Source: an uncultured Enhydrobacter sp.
GTDB lineage: Bacteria > Pseudomonadota > Gammaproteobacteria > Pseudomonadales > Moraxellaceae
NCBI GenBank assembly: GCA_946222995.1
Contig: CAMIOS010000045.1
Location: 1-10,077 of the forward strand
Reading direction: 5' to 3'
Length of the DNA: 10,077 nucleotides
The notes beneath the pieces were generated by a model. The model had not been told where the DNA came from. It saw only the letters and a program-made list of their open reading frames with translations, and ran no database searches. How positions within the stretch are numbered: the first letter of the stretch is position 1; each line of letters starts with the position of its first letter. A program made the translations under genes and the position numbers. Of this stretch, positions 1 to 6,415 are shown piece after piece.

Positions 1-109
1 CCTTTGCTATAGGTTTGTGGTGAACTTAATGTAGCATATTGGACTTCTTTTTTTTAGCTTTCTTTGGGAACTTATCCCGAGTTCAGGTTAATTAGACAAA
101 TATCAAACA

Positions 110-796
110 TTAAGCACATGATTTTGGTGGCGTCACCCTCACTGTCACATTAACGTTGGCTAAAGCAAATAGACCTTGCACTTGTTTTTGGGCGTTATCG
201 GTTGCAAGCTTTAAGATATCAGATTTACAAGCGGTGGCGAGTACTTGCTGTTTACCAACCGTTTGGGCATCGCTAAAAATCTGTGGATCGGTTGGCATCG
301 CCCCAAATAAACCCGTTTTAATATCATACACTTCAATCTTATCCAAATAAGTTTCAAAGATTTGGGCAGGTGGCAAGGCAATCGTCACGTTTTGTTTGGG
401 ACTGGTATCCCCTTCAATAGGCGGACTGACTTGGACATTTTCGGGAGTAAGTTGGTTTAAATCTATCCCCGCTTGCACGCGTCCGTGAGCAATAAACAGG
501 CCTTGTTGCTCATCTTGCCACAATTTTTGCCATGACCCTTCTTTATGGCTTTGAATCACAGTATCCACATTATAAGCGACCGTTTGTAAACGATTTAAGC
601 TTTGGATTTTACTGATCACACCGTCACGGCTAAGGGTTTCGATTTTGGGCTTTTGTGGATGCTGATGCTGATAAAAAAACGCCACCCCTGCCAACAAACT
701 TGCTAGGACAAATCCTAGCAACAGCGGCAATAGCCATTTATTTGATTGTGGGGTACGAGAAGCGGGGGGTAATGTTTTTGGGTTGGTATCGGTCAT
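110..796 (-). CDS. DUF4230 domain protein, single-pass membrane anchored
   Basis: A 228-residue protein whose molecular role is unknown. The N-terminus is short and polar. One hydrophobic segment follows at about residues 21-42 (WLLPLLLGFVLASLLAGVAF), with no lipobox or clear cleavage site, so it should be an inner-membrane anchor with the rest in the periplasm. Residues of about 55-215 read as a DUF4230 domain: the SLNRLQTVAYNVDTVI stretch near 67-81 and the LFIAHGRVQAGIDLNQL stretch near 100-116 are the family hallmarks. The start at 796 is supported by a TAAGGTAG-like ribosome binding site about 8 nt upstream. It diverges from proS across 337 bp. I see no terminator in the 109 bp after its stop. 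The family assignment is from pattern recognition and is fairly secure, but DUF4230 itself gives no biochemical function. Confidence 0.85.
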   Translation of the reverse strand: MTDTNPKTLPPASRTPQSNKWLLPLLLGFVLASLLAGVAFFYQHQHPQKPKIETLSRDGVISKIQSLNRLQTVAYNVDTVIQSHKEGSWQKLWQDEQQGLFIAHGRVQAGIDLNQLTPENVQVSPPIEGDTSPKQNVTIALPPAQIFETYLDKIEVYDIKTGLFGAMPTDPQIFSDAQTVGKQQVLATACKSDILKLATDNAQKQVQGLFALANVNVTVRVTPPKSCA

Positions 797-848
797 GCTA
801 TCTACCTTAAAATCCTATTGTTAAAATTTTGAATTCATTGAAGTTAAT

Positions 849-965
849 ATGTTGAAGTTTACATGGTTGTTTTTTAAGTATTTTCAAGCCATAACTGAAC
901 AAGAACTTAGCAATAACAAGCCTTATCCCTTCTACTATTTGGTATTTAAGTTATTTACTGCCTAA
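849..965 (+). CDS. Possible 38-codon small ORF before an intrinsic terminator (doubtful)
   Basis: An open frame beginning MLKFTWLFFKYFQAI and ending in VFKLFTA, rich in aromatic residues and lysine. It has only a weak GAAG ribosome-binding-like tetramer 5 nt before its ATG. It is listed because a good intrinsic terminator at 990-1021 follows 24 bp after its stop and otherwise has no gene to serve. The composition could equally be what AT-rich spacer DNA yields by chance. I do not recognise any family, and no convincing promoter was found upstream. Confidence 0.15.
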   Translation: MLKFTWLFFKYFQAITEQELSNNKPYPFYYLVFKLFTA

Positions 966-989
966 CTGCTATTGATTAGATTTTTTTAC

Positions 990-1021
990 AAAAAACTTCG
1001 CCAATTAGGTGAGGGTTTTTT
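990..1021. terminator. Bidirectional intrinsic terminator in the DUF4230-proS spacer
   Basis: CTTCGCC (996-1002) pairs with GGTGAGG (1008-1014) around the 5-nt loop AATTA, with two G-T pairs. The stem is flanked by an A-run (990-995) and a T-run (1016-1021), so it can work on either strand. On the plus strand it lies upstream of the proposed proS promoter, so it is unlikely to be a proS attenuator if that promoter is used. On the minus strand it would stop antisense transcription coming out of proS. No established gene ends here. Confidence 0.65.
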
Positions 1022-1061
1022 ATGCCAAAAAAATTTTTGCCCATATTTTGCGTAAAATGTG

Positions 1062-1090
1062 TTGCACCCAACCCAGGCTTAAAATAAGAT
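1062..1090 (+). promoter_or_regulatory. Candidate sigma-70 promoter of proS
   Basis: TTGCAC (1062-1067), a 17-bp spacer and TAAGAT (1085-1090) would start transcription near 1097, about 37 nt before the proS ATG. Spacing is ideal but both hexamers are imperfect, so this is a moderate call from sequence alone. Confidence 0.4.
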
Positions 1091-1133
1091 ATCAAGTTTT
1101 CTAAAGAAAATTTTTTATCTAAAAAGGAACGCC

Positions 1134-2882
1134 ATGCGAGCCAGTCAGTTTACCTTCGCCACCTTAAAAGAAACCCCAAGCGATGCGGATGTGATTTCCG
1201 CCCAATTGATGCTACGAGCAGGCTTAATTCGCAAATCTGCTTCGGGGCTGTATTCATGGCTGCCGATGGGCTTAAAAACCTTGCAAAAAGTCGAAAAAAT
1301 TATCCGCGAAGAGATGAACAATGCAGATGCCCAAGAACTTTTAATGCCTGTGGTGCAGTCAGCCGAACTGTGGCAAGAGTCGGGACGCTGGGAAGCCTAT
1401 GGTCCAGAGTTATTGCGATTTAAAGACCGTCACGACCGCGATTTTGTGCTAGGCCCCACACATGAAGAAGTGATTACTGATATTGCCCGCAATTTACTGA
1501 AAAGTTATAAGCAACTGCCGGTTAATTATTATCAAATCCAAACCAAATTTCGTGACGAAATTCGTCCCCGTTTTGGTGTGATGCGGTCGCGTGAATTTAT
1601 CATGAAAGATGCGTATTCATTTCATATTGACCAGCCATCTTTGCAAATCACCTATGACAAAATGTACCAAGCTTATAGCAATATTTTTACCCGTTTGGGT
1701 TTAGATTTTCGAGCGGTGCAAGCCGATACCGGCTCGATTGGTGGCTTTGCCTCACACGAATTTCAAGTGTTGGCAAACAGCGGTGAAGACGATATTGTGT
1801 TCTCAGACAGCTCAGACTATGCTGCCAATATCGAGCTTGCCGAAGCCGTTGCAGTAGGCGAGCGTTTAGCCCCTACCCAAGAAAAACAAGATGTTGCTAC
1901 TCCCAATATGCCAACCTGTGAGCAAGTCGCTGAGTATTTAGGTTTGCCATTGTCTCAAACGGTAAAAACGCTGATAGTCGAAGGTCAACCAACCGAAGAT
2001 GGCAACGAAACGTTGGTGGCATTGGTACTACGAGGCGACCACACCTTAAATGAAATCAAAGCCGAAAAACTGCCCCAAGTCAAAGCCCCCCTGACGATGG
2101 CAAGCGAAGAAGCCATAAAAAATGCCGGTCTGCATAAGGGCTTTATTGGCGTGTTTGACCTAAATATGCCCCTTATTGTTGACCGCGCAGCAGCCGTATT
2201 GCACGACTTTGTGAGCGGGGCAAACAAGCCAGATTATCACACTACTGGGATCAACTGGGCGCGTGATGCGCAAATCACCCAAGTGGCTGATATTCGTAAT
2301 GTGGTCGAAGGCGACCCAAGCCCAGATGGCAAAGGTACACTTCAAATTCGCCGAGGGATTGAAGTTGGGCATATTTTCCAATTAGGTGACAAATACGCCA
2401 AAGCGCTCAACTGTGCGGTGATGGGCGAACAAGGCAAGCCCGTGATCACCATGATGGGGTGCTATGGCATTGGTGTGACCCGTATCGTGGCAGCAGCAAT
2501 TGAGCAAAATCATGATGATAATGGTATTATTTGGAAAACCAGTGCCACAGGCGAAACCATTGCCCCATTTGACGTGGCGATTGTGCCGATGATCAAAGGT
2601 AAAATGAAAGATGCGGGAACCGACAGAGCCATGCAATTCGCAGAAAAGCTATACGCTGATTTAAAAGCTAAAGGCGTGGATGTACTCATCGATGACCGTG
2701 ATGAGCGGGCAGGGGTGAAGTTTGCCGACCTTGAGCTCATCGGTATTCCGCATCGCATCGTAATTTCGGAAAAAAATATCGATGACAATGGCGAAATCAC
2801 GTATGAATATGTCAATCGCCAAGATGGTGAAAAATATATGCTAAAGCTTGATGCAGTATTGATAAAAATTGGCGTTCAATGA
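1134..2882 (+). CDS. proS: Proline--tRNA ligase (prolyl-tRNA synthetase), bacterial type with editing domain
   Basis: Cytoplasmic class II aminoacyl-tRNA synthetase that charges tRNA-Pro with proline using ATP. Its 582 residues are close to the usual bacterial length of about 570. Visible parts: the GPTHEE loop (residues 107-112), class II motif 2 (FRDEIRPRFGVMRSREF, 139-155), a YbaK-like insertion domain at about 225-405 that hydrolyses mischarged Ala-tRNA-Pro and includes RGDHTLNEIKAEKL, motif 3 (GCYGIGVTR, 442-450), and the C-terminal anticodon-binding domain from PFDVAIVP (478-485) through DDRDERAGVKFADLELIGIPHR. The ATG at 1134 has an AAGGA ribosome binding site (1124-1128) 5 nt upstream. 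Between motif 3 and the anticodon domain the chain reads GIIWKTSATGETIAPFD, a few residues longer than the E. coli protein as I recall it. The gene is monocistronic: it diverges from the DUF4230 gene and converges on the next one. Confidence 0.98.
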   Translation: MRASQFTFATLKETPSDADVISAQLMLRAGLIRKSASGLYSWLPMGLKTLQKVEKIIREEMNNADAQELLMPVVQSAELWQESGRWEAYGPELLRFKDRHDRDFVLGPTHEEVITDIARNLLKSYKQLPVNYYQIQTKFRDEIRPRFGVMRSREFIMKDAYSFHIDQPSLQITYDKMYQAYSNIFTRLGLDFRAVQADTGSIGGFASHEFQVLANSGEDDIVFSDSSDYAANIELAEAVAVGERLAPTQEKQDVATPNMPTCEQVAEYLGLPLSQTVKTLIVEGQPTEDGNETLVALVLRGDHTLNEIKAEKLPQVKAPLTMASEEAIKNAGLHKGFIGVFDLNMPLIVDRAAAVLHDFVSGANKPDYHTTGINWARDAQITQVADIRNVVEGDPSPDGKGTLQIRRGIEVGHIFQLGDKYAKALNCAVMGEQGKPVITMMGCYGIGVTRIVAAAIEQNHDDNGIIWKTSATGETIAPFDVAIVPMIKGKMKDAGTDRAMQFAEKLYADLKAKGVDVLIDDRDERAGVKFADLELIGIPHRIVISEKNIDDNGEITYEYVNRQDGEKYMLKLDAVLIKIGVQ

Positions 2883-2886
2883 TATG

Positions 2887-2948
2887 GTATCCCCTAAGAA
2901 TTAGGTATACAAAATTGACAAATAGGGGCGTTAAACATCAGCCCTTAT
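2887..2948 (+). terminator. Two hairpins between convergent genes, possible weak proS terminator
   Basis: Just after the proS stop, GTAT-CC-CCTAA (2887-2897) can pair with TTAGG-T-ATAC (2901-2910) around a GAA loop. A second stem, ATAGGGGC (2922-2929) with GCCCTTAT (2941-2948), has an 11-nt loop and one G-T pair. Neither is followed by a proper T-run on either strand, so they may protect RNA ends or assist Rho-dependent ending rather than act as strict intrinsic terminators. Confidence 0.3.
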
Positions 2949-2976
2949 ACGCTAACCTGTCTGATTTAGAAAGCGA

Positions 2977-3576
2977 TTAAAGTTCTATTTCGTTTTCTAA
3001 ATCATCGGTGTGATTTGGATCAGATGGCTCTTCTATATTGTCTTGCAAGCCAATTGCATGTCCGTTTTCATCAAGCTGCAAATCCTTTAACGACACCCCT
3101 TGCTCATCTTCCAGCTGTTTTATCCGACACATTGCCAAAATTTTGCCATCAGAGCCATTGGGGTCTGCATAATAAAATTGGTTAAACTTAAAGGGTACAT
3201 CCGCACTTTCAACTATATCTGGATAATTACTAAGCCGCCATAAGGTATTAAACTGGCGGTCTTGAAACAATACCTCACTAATTTTGATCTCACCTGTGTC
3301 ACAGCGTAGCTGTACCAGCATACTGACTGCCGAGGTAATGCTATTTTTTTCAAGTTTGGGATTATAAAGTGATTTTGCCTTATCAAAGCGTGCCCGCCAC
3401 CACATGGATGTGACCTCATAGCCTTCATTATCTGTAAAAGTGTGGTAGCTATCCAAATCCATGCCTGTGCCGCTGTAATCATCCTTATCAGGATTCCACC
3501 ACCGAGCCGCTTGGCTAAAAGGGCTAGCCAAGCATAGACATACTGCCATAAGTGCCAAACTGCCTAATTTTTTCAT
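2977..3576 (-). CDS. Exported protein of unknown function with one likely disulfide
   Basis: A 199-residue protein starting MKKLGSLALMAVCLCLASPFSQA, a classical Sec signal peptide with probable cleavage after SQA (about residue 23). The cysteines inside the signal do not form a lipobox. The mature part has only two cysteines (LRCDTG at 92 and LAMCRIK at 150), plausibly a disulfide in the periplasm or outside the cell. It is rich in Trp and Tyr early on and ends in an acidic tail (EEPSDPNHTDDLENEIEL). The paired-cysteine beta-rich layout vaguely recalls surface-adhesin E-like proteins, but that is a weak resemblance and I do not claim it. The frame extends to a GTG at 3588, but the ATG at 3576 is preferred: it has an AGTGAG ribosome binding site 7 nt upstream, which the GTG would overlap, and it starts the signal peptide correctly. 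It diverges from prc. Confidence 0.75.
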   Translation of the reverse strand: MKKLGSLALMAVCLCLASPFSQAARWWNPDKDDYSGTGMDLDSYHTFTDNEGYEVTSMWWRARFDKAKSLYNPKLEKNSITSAVSMLVQLRCDTGEIKISEVLFQDRQFNTLWRLSNYPDIVESADVPFKFNQFYYADPNGSDGKILAMCRIKQLEDEQGVSLKDLQLDENGHAIGLQDNIEEPSDPNHTDDLENEIEL

Positions 3577-3658
3577 GTTATTGCTCACTTATGATAATTG
3601 GTTCTTAATAAATAGCCATTGCTAATATTTAAACCAAAAAATATCGAGTTTATTAAAA

Positions 3659-3687
3659 ATTGTAGCATTAATTTTGCCGATAATTAA
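3659..3687 (-). promoter_or_regulatory. Candidate promoter for the exported-protein gene
   Basis: Read on the minus strand, TTAATT (3682-3687), a 17-bp spacer and TACAAT (3659-3664) form a promoter with a good -10 and a weak -35. The start would be near 3652, giving a 5' leader of about 75 nt. The upstream edge of the -10 overlaps one arm of the inverted repeat listed at 3663-3733. Confidence 0.35.
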
Positions 3688-3733
3688 GAAAAAATTACAC
3701 CCAGATCATAGTCGGCATTTAGGATTAATGCTA
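3663..3733. repeat. 10-bp inverted repeat beside both divergent -10 boxes
   Basis: TAGCATTAAT (3663-3672) and its exact reverse complement ATTAATGCTA (3724-3733) are 51 bp apart. Each arm abuts or overlaps a -10 element: ATTAATGCTAG-TATAAT toward prc and ATTAATGC-TACAAT toward the exported-protein gene. The symmetry could mark paired binding sites of one regulator controlling both genes. Chance is not excluded in such AT-rich DNA. Confidence 0.4.
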
Positions 3734-3734
3734 G

Positions 3735-3740
3735 TATAAT
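3735..3740 (+). promoter_or_regulatory. -10 box of the prc promoter
   Basis: A consensus TATAAT lies 37 bp before the preferred prc ATG, placing the start near 3747 and giving a leader of about 30 nt. The -35 position (3712-3717, TCGGCA) is poor, which would suit an activator-dependent or weak promoter. Confidence 0.5.
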
Positions 3741-3776
3741 CACATTTTATCCTTTTATGACAGAGTGTCTGACCCT

Positions 3777-5987
3777 ATGAAATACCAACAACTCACCGCC
3801 AGTATATTAGCCCTTGCTATCGGCGGTACACTTTTGGGGCAAAGTTACCAAACTGCTGTAGCCGCTGAAGGTGCAACTGCTATTAATAATGACCAACGTC
3901 AAGTCGCTCGCCAAGTGGCAGCTTTACTAGACCGCAGTCATTACCTTGATAAACGCATGGATAGTAAAACTGGTCGAGAAATTTTAGCCGATTATTTAGA
4001 CAGCTTAGACCCAAATCACAGCTTGTTTTTACAATCAGATATTGATGAATTTACCAACAAATACGGCGATAACTTCGCAGATTACCTAAAACGAGGCGAT
4101 TTACAAGCAGGCTTTGATATTTATAAGCGTTTTACTGAACGCTCAAATCAGTACTATGCCTTTGCTGATCGTTTTTTAAAAACCAATGTGAATCTAAAGC
4201 GTAACGACACGGTCATCATGAACCGTGAAAAATTACCTCGCTTCAAAACGGCCGCAGAACAGCAAGATTTTTGGCAAAAACAGCTGACTTATCAATTGAT
4301 CGGCTTGACCATTAACCAAGATGAAGATAAGAGCAAAGACCAGTTTTTAGAGGCAAATGCGGACAAATATAACAACGCCCAAGACTTGGTACGCAATGAA
4401 ACCCGCACGCCAAGCCAAGTGTTGGCAAATCGCTTAAAGCGTCAGCAAGGGCAACTGACGCGTATCACAAGCGACCAAATTTTAGAGAGTATGCTCAATG
4501 CAGCGATGGCAGCCTATGATCCGCATAGCAACTATTTTGCGCCGGTGCAAGCCACTGAAATGCAAATTCAATCGACCCTTGAATTGGTCGGTATTGGCGT
4601 ATCGATTCAGCCAGATCGCAAAAATTCAGATTATACCCGTATTATGAGTCTGGTGGATGGCGGGCCTGCGGCACGTTCGGGGCAAGTCAAAGCCAATGAT
4701 TTAATTATCGGGGTTGCCGAAGATGGCAAAAAAATGGTGGACACGGTTGGTTGGTCAACCCGTGAAATTGTTAATTTAATTCGAGGTAAACGAGGTACAC
4801 CTGTCACCATTCGTCTTAAAGCCCCAAATGCTCCTGACAGTGCCGCTCGTAATGTCACCTTGATTCGTGATGTCATTCAGCAAGAAGAATCGGGCGTAAC
4901 CCATCGTGTGATTAACGTCAAAGACAACAACGGCGTGGATAAAAAAATTGGCGTGTTAGAGATTCCGTCTTTTTATCTCAACTACAAAGCCCGCCGTGCA
5001 GGCGAAGATTATCGCAGCGTTAGCATTGACACCGAAAACGCCCTAAAAGCCTTAAATGCCCAAAATGTGGATGGCTTAGTTGTCGACTTACGGGATGATC
5101 CAGGCGGTTCACTAGATGAGGTTGCCAAAATGATCGGATTATTTGTCAAATCAGGTCCGATGGTACAAATTCGAGATAACCGTGGTAACGTGCAGGTTTA
5201 TGAAGATGAAGATGGCGGACAGCAACTATTTACCAAACCGATGACTGTATTGGTCAATTTAGGCTCAGCCTCGGCAAGCGAAATTTTTGCTGCGGCGATT
5301 CAAGACTATGGTAGAGGACTGATTGTCGGTAGTACCACCACGGGTAAAGGCTCCGCCCAAATTCAACTGGATAATTTGGCATTAGGCTCTGCTACCTTGA
5401 CACAACGCAAGTTTTATCGGATCACAGGTGGCAGTACACAGAACAAAGGCGTGATTCCTGATGTATCCTTGGTGAATATCTATGAAGGTATGGACTATGG
5501 CGAACGCACCATGAAAAACCCACTTCAATGGGATACCATCCGCGCGGCAGCCTACCAACCCGCTGGAAACTATAGCCAGTCTACCATCAAAACGCTAAAT
5601 GAGCTATCACAGAATCGCCAAACCAACAGTCCTGAGTTTAATTTTATCAAAGCTTTAAATACCATTCGTAACGAAGACGATGATAAAAAACCTGTCAAGC
5701 TTAACATTGATGAGCGTAGGGCGTATCGTGATAGTATCGAGCAAAAAACCTTACAAGCTGAAAATACCAAACGAACCGCATTGGGTGAAGCACCCTTTGC
5801 TAATTGGACAGCTTATCAAGCGGCAGAAGATGCCAAAAACGACAGGCTGGCGCGACTAAAACAATCGGAACGTCCCAAACAACCAGAAAGTGAAGCCTTT
5901 GTGATTGAAGCTGCAAAAATTATGCTTGATAGTGTAAATCTTAACAATTCAACTGCAAGCGTATCAACAAACAATACTAATAAATAA
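3777..5987 (+). CDS. prc: Carboxy-terminal processing protease Prc/Tsp (peptidase S41A)
   Basis: Periplasmic serine protease that recognises nonpolar C-termini. In E. coli it trims FtsI and, with NlpI, degrades the endopeptidase MepS; whether the same substrates apply here is inference. The 736 residues comprise a signal peptide at about 1-30 (MKYQQLTASILALAIGGTLL...AVAA), a helical N-terminal domain, a PDZ domain at about 265-355 (LVGIGVSIQPDRKNSDYTRI onward), an S41 core at about 388-570 and a DUF3340-type C-terminal domain. The catalytic pair is visible: Ser499 in GSASASE and Lys524 in TTGKGSAQ, with the 25-residue spacing known for Ser-Lys proteases of this family. The substrate-pocket loop reads LRDDPGGSL. 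The frame extends upstream to GTG 3765, but that adds only VSDP before a textbook signal peptide and has no better ribosome binding site, so ATG 3777 is preferred. It is somewhat longer than the E. coli protein (682 aa). Confidence 0.95.
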   Translation: MKYQQLTASILALAIGGTLLGQSYQTAVAAEGATAINNDQRQVARQVAALLDRSHYLDKRMDSKTGREILADYLDSLDPNHSLFLQSDIDEFTNKYGDNFADYLKRGDLQAGFDIYKRFTERSNQYYAFADRFLKTNVNLKRNDTVIMNREKLPRFKTAAEQQDFWQKQLTYQLIGLTINQDEDKSKDQFLEANADKYNNAQDLVRNETRTPSQVLANRLKRQQGQLTRITSDQILESMLNAAMAAYDPHSNYFAPVQATEMQIQSTLELVGIGVSIQPDRKNSDYTRIMSLVDGGPAARSGQVKANDLIIGVAEDGKKMVDTVGWSTREIVNLIRGKRGTPVTIRLKAPNAPDSAARNVTLIRDVIQQEESGVTHRVINVKDNNGVDKKIGVLEIPSFYLNYKARRAGEDYRSVSIDTENALKALNAQNVDGLVVDLRDDPGGSLDEVAKMIGLFVKSGPMVQIRDNRGNVQVYEDEDGGQQLFTKPMTVLVNLGSASASEIFAAAIQDYGRGLIVGSTTTGKGSAQIQLDNLALGSATLTQRKFYRITGGSTQNKGVIPDVSLVNIYEGMDYGERTMKNPLQWDTIRAAAYQPAGNYSQSTIKTLNELSQNRQTNSPEFNFIKALNTIRNEDDDKKPVKLNIDERRAYRDSIEQKTLQAENTKRTALGEAPFANWTAYQAAEDAKNDRLARLKQSERPKQPESEAFVIEAAKIMLDSVNLNNSTASVSTNNTNK

Positions 5988-6002
5988 CCGAATGATTACT
6001 TA

Positions 6003-6020
6003 TGTAAGCATTTGCTTACA
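6003..6020 (+). promoter_or_regulatory. GacA-type upstream activating sequence
   Basis: TGTAAGCATTTGCTTACA is an exact match to the published pseudomonad consensus TGTAAG-N6-CTTACA, bound by the response regulator GacA upstream of rsmX/Y/Z genes. It is also an 8-bp perfect inverted repeat. Its centre lies about 65 bp before the inferred start of the downstream RNA, similar to the arrangement at known rsm genes. It begins 15 bp after the prc stop, but no T-run follows, so it is not a convincing prc terminator. Assignment to GacA is inference from the motif plus what follows. Confidence 0.8.
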
Positions 6021-6060
6021 CATATTGACGTTTATGCGACTATTTTAATCCAAAGGTTTT

Positions 6061-6069
6061 TGACATAAT
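6061..6069 (+). promoter_or_regulatory. Extended -10 promoter of the CsrB/Rsm-like RNA
   Basis: TGACATAAT is an extended -10 element (TG-N followed by CATAAT, 6064-6069). The matching -35 position (6041-6046, TATTTT) is weak, as expected of a promoter relying on an upstream activator. Transcription would begin at about 6075-6077, immediately before the ACGGC stem of the RNA. Confidence 0.6.
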
Positions 6070-6075
6070 GCTTTC

Positions 6076-6320
6076 AACGGCACAGGGATGGTACTCAAGG
6101 ATGGAGAGAAGGACAGACGCCGTGATCCAAGGAGATGGACAAATTTATCAATAACTTAAGGATAAGGAATCGATAAATAGTGTGAGGTGAGGCTTAGGAT
6201 GAGCCAAGATGTTCACAAAACCCCAGCAAGAAAACCTGTTTTATATGCCTAAGGGATGGGCATTAACAACTAGGGATGGTAAGTAAAAAAGCCGTAGTCC
6301 ATGATGATTACGGCTTTTTT
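6076..6320 (+). ncRNA. CsrB/RsmY/RsmZ-like regulatory RNA (CsrA/RsmA sponge)
   Basis: A non-coding stretch of about 245 nt with eleven GGA triplets (starting at 6086, 6099, 6103, 6111, 6131, 6137, 6160, 6166, 6197, 6254 and 6274), many in AGGGATGG or AAGGATGG contexts, the core recognised by CsrA/RsmA. Several sit in hairpin loops: TCCA/TGGA (6126-6129, 6136-6139) with loop AGGAGA; GGCT/AGCC (6191-6194, 6202-6205) with loop TAGGATG; ATGCC/GGCAT (6245-6249, 6259-6263) with loop TAAGGGATG. ACGGC (6077-6081) and GCCGT (6119-6123) close a 5' domain around the first four GGAs. The unit has an extended -10, an upstream GacA site and an intrinsic terminator. The family role is to bind several CsrA dimers and relieve repression of target mRNAs. 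No homology search was possible, so the name rests on architecture. The transcript ends are estimates. Confidence 0.82.
6285..6320. terminator. Strong intrinsic terminator of the CsrB/Rsm-like RNA
   Basis: GCCGTA (6291-6296) pairs perfectly with TACGGC (6309-6314) around a 12-nt loop, flanked by A6 (6285-6290) and T6 (6315-6320). It ends the plus-strand RNA, would also stop any prc read-through, and by symmetry can act on minus-strand read-through from slyD. Confidence 0.9.
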
Positions 6321-6355
6321 ACATCGTTTGGTTGACATGAAAAATCTTAGCCAAT

Positions 6356-6383
6356 AAAAAACCCAAACCAGTAAGTTTGGGTT
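6356..6383 (-). terminator. Intrinsic terminator of slyD
   Basis: AACCCAAAC (6360-6368) and GTTTGGGTT (6375-6383) form a perfect 9-bp stem with a 6-nt loop. On the minus strand it is followed by a U-run (complement of 6356-6361), placed 33 bp after the slyD stop. Confidence 0.85.
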
Positions 6384-6415
6384 AGGACGCTTTAGGCTTA
6401 ATTCTTAAACTAAGA

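Noticed and set aside
71..83. GGGA-N5-TCCC hairpin downstream of the DUF4230 gene as a terminator
   Set aside because: Only four base pairs, and the minus strand has A-rich rather than T-rich sequence after it.
156..350. 64-codon plus-strand frame opposite the DUF4230 gene
   Set aside because: Complementary to the coding part of a recognisable domain protein, with no promoter or ribosome binding site of its own.
2160..2815. Several open frames antisense to proS (for example 2510-2815)
   Set aside because: They lie wholly within proS on the other strand, have no ribosome binding sites, and look like by-products of its codon use.
6003..6020. Perfect hairpin 15 bp after the prc stop as a prc terminator
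   Set aside because: No T-run follows it on either strand, and it matches the GacA upstream activating sequence at every fixed position ahead of a GGA-rich RNA.
6088..6159. 23-codon open frame (MVLKDGEKDRRR...) inside the GGA-rich region
   Set aside because: No ribosome binding site placed for it, arginine-rich odd composition, and the GGA repeats are explained better as CsrA sites in a non-coding RNA.
6076..6320. RNase P RNA, tmRNA or 6S RNA as alternatives for the non-coding region
   Set aside because: Too short for RNase P RNA or tmRNA, lacks their conserved cores (no tRNA-like acceptor ends, no P4 core), and shows no long 6S-type central bubble stem.
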